A model generated the notes under the pieces. That model made no database searches. It was not told the origin of the DNA and saw only the letters and a list, made by a program, of their open reading frames with translations. Below, one piece after another: positions 8,786 through 18,309 of a DNA stretch of 64,000 nucleotides. How positions within the stretch are numbered: the first letter of the stretch is position 1; each line of letters starts with the position of its first letter. The stretch lies in contig NZ_AP018786.1 of assembly GCF_003609995.1 (NCBI RefSeq), positions 2,614,001 to 2,678,000 on the forward strand, read 5' to 3'. This stretch comes from Sutterella megalosphaeroides. Its GTDB lineage: Bacteria; Pseudomonadota; Gammaproteobacteria; Burkholderiales; Burkholderiaceae_F. Position numbers and translations under genes: made by a program.

Positions 8786-9679
8786 TCAGTAGCGCTTTTC
8801 TTCAAGCGCCTTGATGCGGTCGTCGATCGAGGGGTGCGAAGCAAAGAGGCTCCCGAACCCGCCCGAGATGCCGAAGCCCTTGACGGAGCCCTGCAGCTCG
8901 TTCGGTTCGACGCCGCCGAGACGACGCAGCGCGTCGATCATCGGACGGGACGAGCCCATGATGCCCGCGGCGCCCGCGTCGGCGTGGTATTCGCGGTAGC
9001 GGCTGAAAGCGGCCACGACCATCGAGGCGAGGAAGCCGAGCGCGATATCGAGCACGATCGAGGTGATGTAGTAGCCGATGCCGGGACCTTCGTTTTCGTT
9101 GCGAAGGATCTGGCGGTCGACGACCCAACCGATGATGCGCGAGAAGAAGACGACGAACGTGTTCATGACGCCCTGAAGGAGGGTCATCGTGACCATGTCG
9201 CCGTTGCGCACGTGGGAAATTTCGTGCGCGATGACGGCTTCGACTTCGTCGCGGTTCATGATCTGAAGGAGACCCGTCGAAACGGCCACGAGCGACGAGG
9301 AGCGCGTGGCGCCCGTCGCGAACGCGTTGGGTTCGCCGTCGTAGATGCCGACTTCGGGCATCGGGATGCCCGCCTTCTGGGACTGGTAGCGCACGACGTC
9401 GACGAGGTAGCGTTCGAGGTCGTTCGCGGGGCGATCCGTGTCGATCATCTGAAGGCCCATGCTCATCTTGGCCATCGTTTTGCTCATCGCGAGCGAAATG
9501 AGCGAGCCCGAGAAGCCAACGACCATCGAGAAGACGAAGAGCGTGCCGAGGTTGAGGTTCGAGCCGGCCATGGTGCCGAAATTGACGCCGAAGACCATCT
9601 GCACCACCGTGAGCAGGATGGAGAGCATGATGAAGACGGCGAGATTGGCGAGAATCAGTAAGCCGATGCGCTTGAACAT
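8786..9679 (-). CDS. htpX: Membrane zinc metalloprotease HtpX
   Basis: HtpX (M48 family) degrades damaged membrane proteins at the inner membrane, active site in the cytoplasm. The 297-residue protein has two N-terminal membrane helices (about residues 5-30 and 45-65), the zinc motif HEISH at 152-156, two further hydrophobic segments (165-190 and 203-225) and the third zinc ligand Glu at 230 in REYHAD. FATG and SHPSIDDRI near the C-terminus are typical. It is transcribed on its own between lapB and a bidirectional terminator. I did not find a convincing heat-shock promoter upstream. Confidence 0.97.
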   Translation of the reverse strand: MFKRIGLLILANLAVFIMLSILLTVVQMVFGVNFGTMAGSNLNLGTLFVFSMVVGFSGSLISLAMSKTMAKMSMGLQMIDTDRPANDLERYLVDVVRYQSQKAGIPMPEVGIYDGEPNAFATGATRSSSLVAVSTGLLQIMNRDEVEAVIAHEISHVRNGDMVTMTLLQGVMNTFVVFFSRIIGWVVDRQILRNENEGPGIGYYITSIVLDIALGFLASMVVAAFSRYREYHADAGAAGIMGSSRPMIDALRRLGGVEPNELQGSVKGFGISGGFGSLFASHPSIDDRIKALEEKRY

Positions 9680-9792
9680 GACGTGTTTTGTGTCCTTTTT
9701 GTTGTGCGGAGCTCGATTCTTTTTTCTTCGGGGGCCGACCGGGATTCAGAACTCCGCGGATGCCGATCCGCCCTCCATGAATCGGAAATTCT

Positions 9793-9828
9793 AAAGGCCG
9801 TCCCGACGTGCAATCGAAACGGCCTTCG
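9793..9828 (-). terminator. Probable terminator after lapB
   Basis: The stem aaggccgt/acggcctt has a long loop, 27 bases after the lapB stop. The T-run on the minus strand is broken (tagaattt). Confidence 0.45.
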
Positions 9829-9854
9829 TTGTTTTTGTAACAATCCGCCCGAAC

Positions 9855-11027
9855 TCAGCGGCTTTTCCCCTTGGAGTCCTCGACGCGCCGCGGCGGAAAG
9901 CTGTCCCAGGAGCCGCAGCCGAGGCAGTGCCAGGCGAAGTTGGAGGCGAGGAACCCGCAGTGCGTGCACTGGTAGCGCGCGAACCGCTGCGCGTGGCGCT
10001 GCAAAAGGCCGGAGAGGAGTTTCGTCTGCTCGTCCTCGGGGTTCGCCTTCGCGCGGAGTCGCACGAGCGCGTTGAAGGCGGAAAGGCTCGGATGGGCGGC
10101 GAGCATCTTCGCCGCGATCGCCTCCGCTTCGGGGAGGCCCCGCCACTCGGTGACGCGCGCGATGACGGCTTCGAGGGCGTCGGCCGTGGGGTGCTCCGGC
10201 AGAGCGCTTCGCAGCAGTTCGATCGCCTCGTCCTTTTGTCCGAGCGCGGCCATCGCGTCGGCGAGCTCCCCGATCACGAGCGGCGTGTGCGCGGGGAAAT
10301 TGCGTGCGAGACGCCGCCAGTGTTCCGCGGCCTCTTCGACGGAGCCCGCGGCAAGCGCCACTTTGCCCGCGAGGTGATCCACCCGGGGCGTCACGTCCGC
10401 GTAGGGAAGCACTTCGGCGACGAGCTTCGAAGCTTCCTCGAGGCGCTTCGAACGCAGAGCGACTTCGATGCGTTCGCAATAGAAATGGGCCGTCTCCAGA
10501 CGGTGGTCTTCGCCCGTTTGCGCCTCGACGGCGCGCACGGTGTCGATCGCGCTTTCCCACTCGTGCTCGATCGTGTAGATCGTGAGGAGTCGGCGCAGAG
10601 CGCCGAGGTGTTCGCTCGGCACTTCGGAAAGTTTTCGGTATTCGGCTTCGGCCCGGTCGAAAAGACCCGCGGCGAAGTAGTCCTCGGCGAGTTCGGAGAG
10701 CGCCTTCGTGCGGTCCGCATCCGAGAGGTCCGAACGATTGACGAGATGAAGGTGCAGACGAATCGCGCGTTCGAATTCGCCCCGGCGGCGGAAGAGCTTC
10801 CCGAGCATGTGATGGAGCTCGATCAGATCGGGGTCGAGTCGGCACGCTTCGACGAGAACGTCGATCGCCTTGTCGGGTTCGTCGTCCAAAAGGAGCGCCA
10901 CGCCCCGGGTGAAGTGTTCCGGCAGTTGGGTCTTCTCGCTGCGCTGGCGGCGATCGAACCCGCGGCACAACCACCCGGCCGCAAAGAGCGCGGGCAGCGC
11001 GACGAGATACCAGAGGTCAAATTCCAT
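9855..11027 (-). CDS. lapB: Lipopolysaccharide assembly protein B (TPR protein with zinc ribbon)
   Basis: LapB (YciM) is an inner-membrane-anchored cytoplasmic adaptor that controls LpxC turnover and LPS synthesis. The 390-residue product has one N-terminal membrane helix (MEFDLWYLVALPALF...), a series of TPR-like helical repeats (about residues 50-350) and a C-terminal rubredoxin-like zinc ribbon with CTHC and CLGC pairs. The frame is open upstream to 11093, but the ATG at 11027 gives the family's normal N-terminus. In many proteobacteria lapA precedes lapB; here ihfB is followed directly by lapB with a terminator between, and no lapA. Confidence 0.93.
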   Translation of the reverse strand: MEFDLWYLVALPALFAAGWLCRGFDRRQRSEKTQLPEHFTRGVALLLDDEPDKAIDVLVEACRLDPDLIELHHMLGKLFRRRGEFERAIRLHLHLVNRSDLSDADRTKALSELAEDYFAAGLFDRAEAEYRKLSEVPSEHLGALRRLLTIYTIEHEWESAIDTVRAVEAQTGEDHRLETAHFYCERIEVALRSKRLEEASKLVAEVLPYADVTPRVDHLAGKVALAAGSVEEAAEHWRRLARNFPAHTPLVIGELADAMAALGQKDEAIELLRSALPEHPTADALEAVIARVTEWRGLPEAEAIAAKMLAAHPSLSAFNALVRLRAKANPEDEQTKLLSGLLQRHAQRFARYQCTHCGFLASNFAWHCLGCGSWDSFPPRRVEDSKGKSR

Positions 11028-11122
11028 GTGGGCTCCCAGACTAAACGCGACGGAAGTGTTTCGGGCGCTATCCGAGGCGTCCGAACGGCTCAAAGCCGCA
11101 AAAGGGCAATTATTTTAATCGA

Positions 11123-11157
11123 AAAAAGGCTGTGAACTTTTGGTTCACAGCCTTTTC
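11123..11157 (-). terminator. Terminator between ihfB and lapB
   Basis: Perfect stem aaaaggctgtgaac / gttcacagcctttt with a five-base loop. The flanking T-runs work in both directions; on the minus strand it would end the rpsA-ihfB transcript before lapB. Confidence 0.85.
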
Positions 11158-11213
11158 ACTGGTCGACCGACAGAACCGATCGTCACCCCGAAGGGTGCGT
11201 CATCGGGTCGGAC

Positions 11214-11561
11214 TTACGTCGGATCTTCATCCCGCGACGCGTTCGCGTCGAAGGACGAGTCGGCGCTCGGCCCGACACTGACCCGCTCGCGCAACCCCTT
11301 GCCGGCCTTGAAGAAGACCGTGTACCGGGGGCGAACCTCCACGACGGAACCGTCCTGGGGATTGCGCCCTCGGCGGGCGGCGCGGTACTTCTGGCCGAGA
11401 GAGCCGAAGCCGCGGATCTCGATACGGTCGCCTCGAACAAGGGCGTCCGTAATTTCTTGGATGATTACCTGTGCCGCGTCGCTGCATTCGCGTTCGCGGA
11501 ACTTGGGGTATCGGTCCTGTATCTCCCGGAGCAACTCGGACTTGGTCAGGGTCTTACCCAT
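11214..11561 (-). CDS. ihfB: Integration host factor, beta subunit
   Basis: IhfB pairs with IhfA to bend DNA at specific sites. The 115-residue product opens with TKSELLREI, has the DNA-binding arm region EIRGFGSLGQKYRAARRGRNPQDG with its intercalating Pro, and the closing RYTVFFKAGKGLRERV. It is some 15-20 residues longer than usual because of an acidic Ser/Asp-rich tail. It lies 20 bases behind rpsA and is probably co-transcribed, ending at the terminator before lapB. Confidence 0.95.
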   Translation of the reverse strand: MGKTLTKSELLREIQDRYPKFRERECSDAAQVIIQEITDALVRGDRIEIRGFGSLGQKYRAARRGRNPQDGSVVEVRPRYTVFFKAGKGLRERVSVGPSADSSFDANASRDEDPT

Positions 11562-11581
11562 AGCGACCTCCTCCTAAAAAG

Positions 11582-13276
11582 TTACTTCTGTTCGAGCTTG
11601 GCCTTCAGAAGAGCACCGAGGTTGGTCGTACCGGAAGCAGCGCCCGTGTCGGCGTTGAGGCGGTCGAGAGCGTCGCGCGCTTCGACGGCGTCCTTCGCCT
11701 TGATCGAGAGCTGGATGTTGCGGTTCTTGCGGTCGATGCTGACGATGAGCGCTTCGACTTCGTCGCCTTCGGAGAGACGGGTCGTGGCGTCTTCAACGCG
11801 GTCGGCGGAGATTTCGCTGGCGCGCAGGTAGCCTTCGACGTCGTCGGCGAGAGCGATGACGGCGCCCTTGGCGTCAACGGACTTCACCGTACCCTTGACG
11901 ATGCTGTTCTTTTCGTGGGTGCTCGTGAAGTTGCTGAACGGATCGCCGCCCATCTGCTTGATGCCGAGGGAGATGCGTTCGCGTTCCGTGTCGATCGCGA
12001 GAACCACGGCTTCGAGCTCGTCGCCCTTCTTGTACTTGCGAACGGCGTCTTCGCCGGATTCGTTCCAGGAAAGGTCGGAGAGGTGCACGAGACCGTCGAT
12101 GCCGCCGGGCAGGCCGATGAACACGCCGAAGTCGGTGATCGACTTGATCTGACCGGAGACCTTGTCGCCCTTCTTGTGCGTCTGGGCGAATTCTTCCCAG
12201 GGATTGGCCTTGCACTGCTTCATGCCGAGGCTGATACGACGACGTTCTTCGTCGATATCGAGAACCATGACTTCGACTTCGTCGCCGAGCTGGACAACCT
12301 TGCGCGGGTCGACGTTCTTGTTCGTCCAATCCATTTCGGAGACGTGAACGAGACCTTCGATGCCGGCTTCGACTTCAACGAAGGCACCGTAGTCGGTGAT
12401 GTTCGTGACCTTGCCGAAGAGGCGGGTGCCCTGCGGGTAGCGACGGGAGATGCCGATCCACGGATCTTCGCCGAGCTGCTTGAGGCCGAGCGAAACGCGG
12501 TTCTTTTCCTTGTCGAACTTGAGAACCTTGGCTTCGAGTTCCTGGCCGACCTGAACGACTTCGGTCGGGTGACGGACGCGACGCCAGGCGAGGTCGGTGA
12601 TGTGGAGGAGGCCGTCGATGCCGCCGAGGTCGACGAAGGCACCGTAGTCGGTGATGTTCTTGACGATGCCCTTGACGATGGCGCCTTCCTGGAGCGTTTC
12701 GAGCAGCTTGGCGCGCTCTTCGCCCATGTTGGCTTCAACGACGGCACGGCGCGAAACCACGACGTTGTTGCGCTTGCGGTCGAGCTTGATGACCTTGAAT
12801 TCGTACGTGTTGCCTTCGTACGGCGTCGTGTCCTTGACGGGACGCGTGTCGACGAGGGAGCCCGGGAGGAAGGCGCGGATGCCGTTGGTCATGACGGTGA
12901 GACCGCCCTTGACCTTGCCCGTCACGGTACCCGTAACGAGTTCGCCGGATTCGAGAGCCTGTTCGAGGTTCATCCAGGCAGCGAGGCGCTTGGCCTTGTC
13001 GCGGCTGAGGATGGTGTCGCCGTAGCCGTTTTCGACGGATTCGATGGCCACGGAAACGAAGTCGCCCGGCTGAACGGTCACTTCACCGCGATCGTCCTTG
13101 AATTCTTCGATGGGCACATAGGCTTCGCTCTTGAGGCCGGCGTTGACGACGACGAAGTTGTAGTCGACGCGAACGACTTCGGCGGTGATGACTTCACCCT
13201 GGCGCATTTCCTGCTGGGCGAGGCTCTGTTCGAAGAGCTCGGCGAAGGATTCGGGCTTGTTGATTTCGTTGGACAT
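11582..13276 (-). CDS. rpsA: 30S ribosomal protein S1
   Basis: S1 holds mRNA on the 30S subunit. The 564-residue product contains six S1 (OB-fold) motifs; repeats three to five show the clear pattern ([16 protein letters not shown], then I-D-G-L-H-S). The start ATG at 13276 gives [19 protein letters not shown], the normal N-terminus; the in-frame extension to 13297 is not expected. The order cmk-rpsA-ihfB is conserved across proteobacteria. A strong hairpin-plus-T-run sits between cmk and rpsA, so rpsA probably also has its own promoter. Confidence 0.97.
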   Translation of the reverse strand: MSNEINKPESFAELFEQSLAQQEMRQGEVITAEVVRVDYNFVVVNAGLKSEAYVPIEEFKDDRGEVTVQPGDFVSVAIESVENGYGDTILSRDKAKRLAAWMNLEQALESGELVTGTVTGKVKGGLTVMTNGIRAFLPGSLVDTRPVKDTTPYEGNTYEFKVIKLDRKRNNVVVSRRAVVEANMGEERAKLLETLQEGAIVKGIVKNITDYGAFVDLGGIDGLLHITDLAWRRVRHPTEVVQVGQELEAKVLKFDKEKNRVSLGLKQLGEDPWIGISRRYPQGTRLFGKVTNITDYGAFVEVEAGIEGLVHVSEMDWTNKNVDPRKVVQLGDEVEVMVLDIDEERRRISLGMKQCKANPWEEFAQTHKKGDKVSGQIKSITDFGVFIGLPGGIDGLVHLSDLSWNESGEDAVRKYKKGDELEAVVLAIDTERERISLGIKQMGGDPFSNFTSTHEKNSIVKGTVKSVDAKGAVIALADDVEGYLRASEISADRVEDATTRLSEGDEVEALIVSIDRKNRNIQLSIKAKDAVEARDALDRLNADTGAASGTTNLGALLKAKLEQK

Positions 13277-13352
13277 TGTAGAAGACAAATAAAGCACACC
13301 CGCAGGTTTCTGACGCGCTTGAGCGACAGGACTCCTTTGGGCGGAGTTGATG

Positions 13353-13381
13353 AAAAAGCCGACCCATTCGGCGGGCCGGCT
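13353..13381 (-). terminator. Terminator/attenuator between cmk and rpsA
   Basis: On the minus strand the stem agccggccc / gggtcggct (one G-T wobble) is followed by TTTTTC, 14 bases after the cmk stop. It should end or reduce read-through from cmk into rpsA. Confidence 0.75.
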
Positions 13382-13395
13382 AGGAAATCGTGATT

Positions 13396-14076
13396 TTACG
13401 ACAGCTTAGAAGCGTCACTCCACCAGTCGAGGACCTTTTTTACAACTTCCTCGACATTCATTTCGGACGTGTCGAGAACGTGCGCGTCGTCCGCTGGACG
13501 CAGGGGCGCGGTCGCGCGTTCGCGGTCGCGTCGGTCGCGCTCCTCGAGGTCGCGCGTGAGTTCGTCGAGGTCCGCGGCGACGCCGCGCGCGGCGAGCTGC
13601 TTGAAGCGACGTTCGGCGCGAACGCGGGCCGAAGCCGTCATGAAGACCTTGAGGCGGGCTTCGGGAAAGACCACCGTCCCCATGTCGCGCCCGTCGGCGA
13701 CGAGCCCCGGAGTACGGGCCGCACGACGTTGCAGTTCGAAGAGCGCGCGACGCACGGCGGGAAGCGCCGCCACGCGCGACGTGGCGCGGCTCACTTCTTC
13801 GGAGCGGATGCGCTCCGTCACGTCTTCGCCCGCCACCAGGATGCGGCCCTCGGCGAAGACGGGCGAAAGCCCGCGGCAGAGTTCCGCGAGCGCCGCTTCA
13901 TCATCAAGCGCGACGCCGGCGTCGAGCGCCGCGAGCGTCGCGATGCGATAGAGCGCGCCGCTGTCGAGGTAATGGAAACCGAGGGCGCTTCCGACGCGTT
14001 CGGCAATCGTCCCTTTGCCGCTTGCGGCCGGGCCGTCGAGCGTGATGACGGGAATCGTGGTGAGAGTCGAATCCAT
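13396..14076 (-). CDS. cmk: Cytidylate kinase
   Basis: Cmk phosphorylates CMP and dCMP. The 226-residue protein has the P-loop GPAASGKGT near residue 15, the LDSGALYR segment, [12 protein letters not shown], and the LID-type stretch [13 protein letters not shown] with DTSEM near the C-terminus. It sits between serC and rpsA. In most Burkholderiales pheA, tyrA and aroA lie between serC and cmk; they are missing here. Confidence 0.97.
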   Translation of the reverse strand: MDSTLTTIPVITLDGPAASGKGTIAERVGSALGFHYLDSGALYRIATLAALDAGVALDDEAALAELCRGLSPVFAEGRILVAGEDVTERIRSEEVSRATSRVAALPAVRRALFELQRRAARTPGLVADGRDMGTVVFPEARLKVFMTASARVRAERRFKQLAARGVAADLDELTRDLEERDRRDRERATAPLRPADDAHVLDTSEMNVEEVVKKVLDWWSDASKLS

Positions 14077-14144
14077 GGTGAAATCCTTGGTGCCTGTGGG
14101 GATCGGTGAGGGAAATCGTACCCGAGTCGCGACCGGGCCGCAGC

Positions 14145-15233
14145 TCAGGCGCGTCGGGGGTGCCGCCGCGCGAAGGCGTGCAAAAAGTCCGCAAGCGCGA
14201 TCGCGCCCGAAACGGGCATCGCGTTGTAGAGCGACGCGCGCAGACCGCCCACCGTGCGGTGACCGGCCAAGTTGAGAAGCCCCGCCTCGTGCGCCTCCTT
14301 GAGGAAAACCGGCGTCAACGCCTCTTCGGCCGGATGGAAGACGACGTTCATGCGGCTGCGCGACGCCCGATCGACCCGCTGCAGGTACACGTCGGGATGT
14401 TCGTCGAGCGCTTCGTAGACGATCCTCGAGCGTTCGCGCGCCCGAGCGTCCATTTCGGCGAGCCCCCCTTCGGACTCGATCCAGGCGGCCATCAGGTTCG
14501 AGCAGTAGAGCTGAAAGACGGCGGGCGTATTGGGCATGCTGCCCGTCTTTTCGTAGACGGCGTAATTGAGAAGCGTCGGCACTTCGGGGCTCGCGAGCCC
14601 GAGAAGATCGCGCCGCACGACGACCACGGTGAGGCCCGCCGGACCGAAATTCTTCTGGGCGGCCGCGTAGAGGAGCCCGAACTTCGAAACGTCGACCGGT
14701 CGGCTCATGAAGTTGCTCGACATGTCGGCCACGAGCGGAACGCCCGCCGCGCCCGAATCGGGGATCCCCGCGAATTCGACGCCGTGCACCGTTTCGTTGT
14801 CGCAGTAGTAGAGGTAGGAAGACTCCGCCGTCACGTCGATTTCTTCGTCCGAGGGCGTGCGGGTGCCGTTCCCAGCAAAGGCCGACTGGATGCGCGCGAA
14901 GCGCATCGCCTCGGTTTCGGCGCTCTTACTCCAGGTGCCCGTCACGATGTAGGAGGCGACCGTACCGGCGCCGAGCAGATTCATCGGAACCATCGCGAAT
15001 TGAAGACGCGCTCCGCCCTGGCAAAAGAGCACCGCATGGGTGTCGGGCACGCCGAGGAGCGACCGCACGCGTTCTTCGAGCTCTTTCACGAGCGCGAGAA
15101 CGCGGGGCGAACGGTGGCTCGCCTCGAGAATCGAACATCCCGTACCCTGCCAGTCGAGAAATTCGTCGCGGATTCGGCGCAGAACGGGTTCGGGCATCGT
15201 GCTCGGATCCGCGGAAAAGTTGTACGGTCGCAT
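14145..15233 (-). CDS. serC: Phosphoserine aminotransferase
   Basis: SerC, a PLP enzyme, makes 3-phosphoserine for serine and pyridoxine synthesis. The 362-residue product opens with YNFSADPSTMPEPVL, has the glycine/serine-rich phosphate-binding region FCQGGARLQFAM, the Asp of ADMSSNF, and the PLP lysine in AAAQKNFGPAG. The reading frame continues upstream into gyrA, but ATG 15233 gives the normal N-terminus 85 bases after the gyrA stop. A GC-rich hairpin without T-run (about 15265-15285) lies in that gap. Confidence 0.96.
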   Translation of the reverse strand: MRPYNFSADPSTMPEPVLRRIRDEFLDWQGTGCSILEASHRSPRVLALVKELEERVRSLLGVPDTHAVLFCQGGARLQFAMVPMNLLGAGTVASYIVTGTWSKSAETEAMRFARIQSAFAGNGTRTPSDEEIDVTAESSYLYYCDNETVHGVEFAGIPDSGAAGVPLVADMSSNFMSRPVDVSKFGLLYAAAQKNFGPAGLTVVVVRRDLLGLASPEVPTLLNYAVYEKTGSMPNTPAVFQLYCSNLMAAWIESEGGLAEMDARARERSRIVYEALDEHPDVYLQRVDRASRSRMNVVFHPAEEALTPVFLKEAHEAGLLNLAGHRTVGGLRASLYNAMPVSGAIALADFLHAFARRHPRRA

Positions 15234-15318
15234 GGCCAGTTTTTTCTCCGAATCGGTGTGCGAAGGGCCGCCCTTGAGGCGGCCCCCGCAGGTGGTCGGC
15301 GAAGTGAAGAAACCGTCG

Positions 15319-18087
15319 TCAGACGCCCTTCGGGTCGTCTTCGGCGGCGTCCTTTTCGAGATCGTCGCCGAGATCATCGACGTCGTCCTCGAGGTTCTCC
15401 TCGAACGCTTCGGGGTCTTCTTCCTCGACGGCGGGCACGTCCGCGCCTTCGGGCACCTCGATTTGCAGGTGTTCGACCTCGTCGTCGCCGCCTCGGATGA
15501 CCGAGCGCACGGACGCCAGCGTGTCGTCGCCCATGTTGATGAGGCGCACGCCCTGCGTCGCGCGGCCGATCACGGAGACTTCGCTCGCGTGGGTGCGAAC
15601 GACCTTGCCGCCCGTCGAGAGGAGCATGATGTCGTCCTCGTCCGTCACGAGCGAGGCCGCCACGACGCGACCGTTGCGCTCCGAAGTGGCGATCGAAATG
15701 ATCCCCTGACCGCCGCGGCCCTGCCGGCCGTATTCGGTCACGCGGGTGCGCTTCCCGTAGCCGTGTTCGGTCGCCGTCAGCACGAACTTCGATTCGTCGT
15801 CGACGACGGCAAGCGCCATGACGCGCTGGCCCTCCTTCAGACGCATGCCGCGCACGCCTCGGGCGGTGCGGCCCATCGGGCGCACGTCGCTTTCCGCGAA
15901 GCGCACCGACTTGCCCGCATCCGAGAAGAGCATGATGTCGTGCGTGCCGTCCGTGATCGCGACGCCCGCGAGCGATTCGCCCTCTTCGAGCTGCGTGGCG
16001 ATGATCCCCTTCGTGCGGATGTTTTGGAAGGCCGTAAGCGGCACCTTCTTCACGGTACCCGTATCCGTCGTCATGAAGACGTAGTGTTCGTCGTCGAACC
16101 CTTGGATCGGGAGGATGAAAGTGAGGCGTTCGTTCTCTTCCAGGGGGAGCAGATTGACGACGGGGCGACCGCGCGCGCTCGCCTTCCCTTCGGGGAGGTC
16201 GAAGACATCGATCGGATAGACCCGTCCGGCCGTCGAGAAGCAGAGCAGAATGTCGTGCGTGTTCGCAACAAGGAGCTGCTCGATTTCGTCGTCCTTCGTC
16301 GTCGCCTGCACGTTGCGGCCCTTGCCTCCGCGCGCCTGCGCCTGGTAGTCGGCGAGGTCCTGGCTCTTCACGAAGCCTGCGCGCGTGATCGTCACGACCA
16401 TGTCGCGGCGCGGGATGAGGTCGCGCTTGTCGAAATTCGGGTCGCCGAGGAGATCGATCGTCGAGCGGCGTTCGTCGCCGAACTCTTCGCGGATCGCCTT
16501 GAGCTCTTCGCCGATGATGGCGCTCACGCGGGCGGGCTTGGCGAGGATGTCGAGGAGGTCGAGAATGCGGCGAACCGTTTCCTCGTAATCCGTCATCACC
16601 TTTTCGCGTTCGAGCCCCGTGAGACGGCGCAGGTTCATCGCAAGGATGTTGTCGACCTGCGGACGCGTGAGGTAGTAGAGCCCGTCGGCGCGAAGGCCGC
16701 GTTCGTGGTCCATCGCTTCCGGATAGAGGTCCGCGGCGCTCCCCGCGGCGCGCTCGGTGATTTCGCGCGCAAAGCTCATGTCCCAGCCGCGACCGTAGAG
16801 CGCTTCGACCGCTTCGTCGACCGTCTTCGCCGCGCGGATGAGGCGGATGAATTCGTCGAGGTTCGCAAGCGCCACGGCCTGGCCTTCGAGCAGGTGACCG
16901 GCCTCGCGGGCTTTGCGCAACCGGAAGACCGTACGGCGGGTGACGACCTCGCGACGGTGCGCGAGGAAGTACTCGATCATCTGCTTGAGCGTGAGGAGCA
17001 TCGGCTGACCGTCGACGAGCGCCACCATGTTGATGCCGAAGCTCTCCTGCATTTGCGTGAGCTTGTAGAGGTTGTTGAGCACAACCTCGGGCATGGCGCC
17101 CTGCTTGAGGTCGATCGCGATGCGGATCTGGTCCGAGGACTCGTCGCGCATTTCGGCCACGCCCTCGATCTTCTTTTCACGCACGAGCTCGTGCATGCGC
17201 TCGTAGAGGACGCGCTTGTTGACCATGTAGGGGATTTCGTCGACGACGATGCGAACGCGCCCTTTGCCGAAGTCTTCGAGGTGGGTGCGCGCGCGCATGA
17301 GCACGCGGCCGCGCCCCGTGCGGTAGCCCTGATGGATCCCGGAGATGCCGAAAATGATGCCGCCCGTCGGGAAGTCGGGCGCGGGCATGCGCTGGATGAG
17401 TTCGTCGATCGTGCAGTCGGGATGTTCGAGCGCGTGCAGACACGCGTCGATCGTTTCCCGCAGGTTATGCGGCGGAATGTTCGTCGCCATACCGACGGCG
17501 ATGCCCGAGGAGCCGTTCACGAGAAGCTCGGGCAGGCGCGTGGGCAGCACCACGGGCTCCTGCTCGGAGTTGTCGAAGTTCGGCACGAAGTCGACCGTTT
17601 CTTCGTTGAGGTCGGCGAGCATTTCCGAAGCGATCTTCATCAGACGCACTTCGGTGTAACGCATGGCCGCGGCGTTGTCGCCGTCGATCGAGCCGAAATT
17701 GCCCTGCCCCTGAATGAGCGGATAGCGCATCGAGAAGTCCTGCGCCATGCGCACGATCGTCTGATAAGCGGCGCTGTCGCCGTGGGGGTGGTACTTACCG
17801 AGCACTTCCCCCACCACGCGGGCGGACTTCTTCGTCGGGTTGTTGTGGGTGTTGCCGATTTCCTTCATGGCGAAGAGGACTCGACGATGCACGGGCTTCA
17901 AGCCGTCGCGCACGTCGGGCAGAGCACGCCCCACGATGACGCTCATTGCATAGTCGAGGTACGAGCGACGCATCTCCGTTTCAAGCGAAACGGGAAGAAG
18001 CTCCTGCGCGATCGCATCGCCCGCGGTGGGCGAAGCCTCTCCCTCGAGCGGCGCCTCACCCTCGGTCTTCATGTTTTCTTCGTCCAT
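15319..18087 (-). CDS. gyrA: DNA gyrase subunit A
   Basis: GyrA cuts and rejoins DNA in the gyrase A2B2 complex. The 922-residue protein has the winged-helix/tower core with the catalytic Tyr in MRYTEVRL, and the C-terminal beta-pinwheel with a gyrase box (QARGGKG, usually QRRGGKG) and a very acidic tail. The quinolone-resistance region reads HGDSAAYQT: Ser is kept at the E. coli 83 position, but Gln (codon at 17761-17763) stands where E. coli has Asp87. GyrA-serC order is the Burkholderiales one. The short acidic N-terminal extension before QELLPVSLE is unremarkable. Confidence 0.98.
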   Translation of the reverse strand: MDEENMKTEGEAPLEGEASPTAGDAIAQELLPVSLETEMRRSYLDYAMSVIVGRALPDVRDGLKPVHRRVLFAMKEIGNTHNNPTKKSARVVGEVLGKYHPHGDSAAYQTIVRMAQDFSMRYPLIQGQGNFGSIDGDNAAAMRYTEVRLMKIASEMLADLNEETVDFVPNFDNSEQEPVVLPTRLPELLVNGSSGIAVGMATNIPPHNLRETIDACLHALEHPDCTIDELIQRMPAPDFPTGGIIFGISGIHQGYRTGRGRVLMRARTHLEDFGKGRVRIVVDEIPYMVNKRVLYERMHELVREKKIEGVAEMRDESSDQIRIAIDLKQGAMPEVVLNNLYKLTQMQESFGINMVALVDGQPMLLTLKQMIEYFLAHRREVVTRRTVFRLRKAREAGHLLEGQAVALANLDEFIRLIRAAKTVDEAVEALYGRGWDMSFAREITERAAGSAADLYPEAMDHERGLRADGLYYLTRPQVDNILAMNLRRLTGLEREKVMTDYEETVRRILDLLDILAKPARVSAIIGEELKAIREEFGDERRSTIDLLGDPNFDKRDLIPRRDMVVTITRAGFVKSQDLADYQAQARGGKGRNVQATTKDDEIEQLLVANTHDILLCFSTAGRVYPIDVFDLPEGKASARGRPVVNLLPLEENERLTFILPIQGFDDEHYVFMTTDTGTVKKVPLTAFQNIRTKGIIATQLEEGESLAGVAITDGTHDIMLFSDAGKSVRFAESDVRPMGRTARGVRGMRLKEGQRVMALAVVDDESKFVLTATEHGYGKRTRVTEYGRQGRGGQGIISIATSERNGRVVAASLVTDEDDIMLLSTGGKVVRTHASEVSVIGRATQGVRLINMGDDTLASVRSVIRGGDDEVEHLQIEVPEGADVPAVEEEDPEAFEENLEDDVDDLGDDLEKDAAEDDPKGV

Positions 18088-18309
18088 GAAAATTCCTTCT
18101 GTCTCTCATGATGTGGAGTCGCTCGACGAAACGGCATTCCGGAGCGACTCGAAGCAGTTGATTGTACCAAGAGCCCGTACGAGGGGGCCGCACCCCGCGT
18201 CGGTCGTTCGTTAGAATGCCCGCACGGGATCCCGCCGGGCTCCCCGATCTCGCCGACGTGCCGCAAGCTTCTTCGGCGAACCCACTCGCTTACGGAGACT
18301 TTTCACACC

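Noticed and set aside
9855..11027. Zinc ribbon at the LapB C-terminus as a new fusion
   Set aside because: A standard part of LapB/YciM proteins.
15040..18111. 1023-codon open frame on the plus strand opposite gyrA and serC
   Set aside because: An antisense shadow of gyrA; no family motifs and strongly biased composition.
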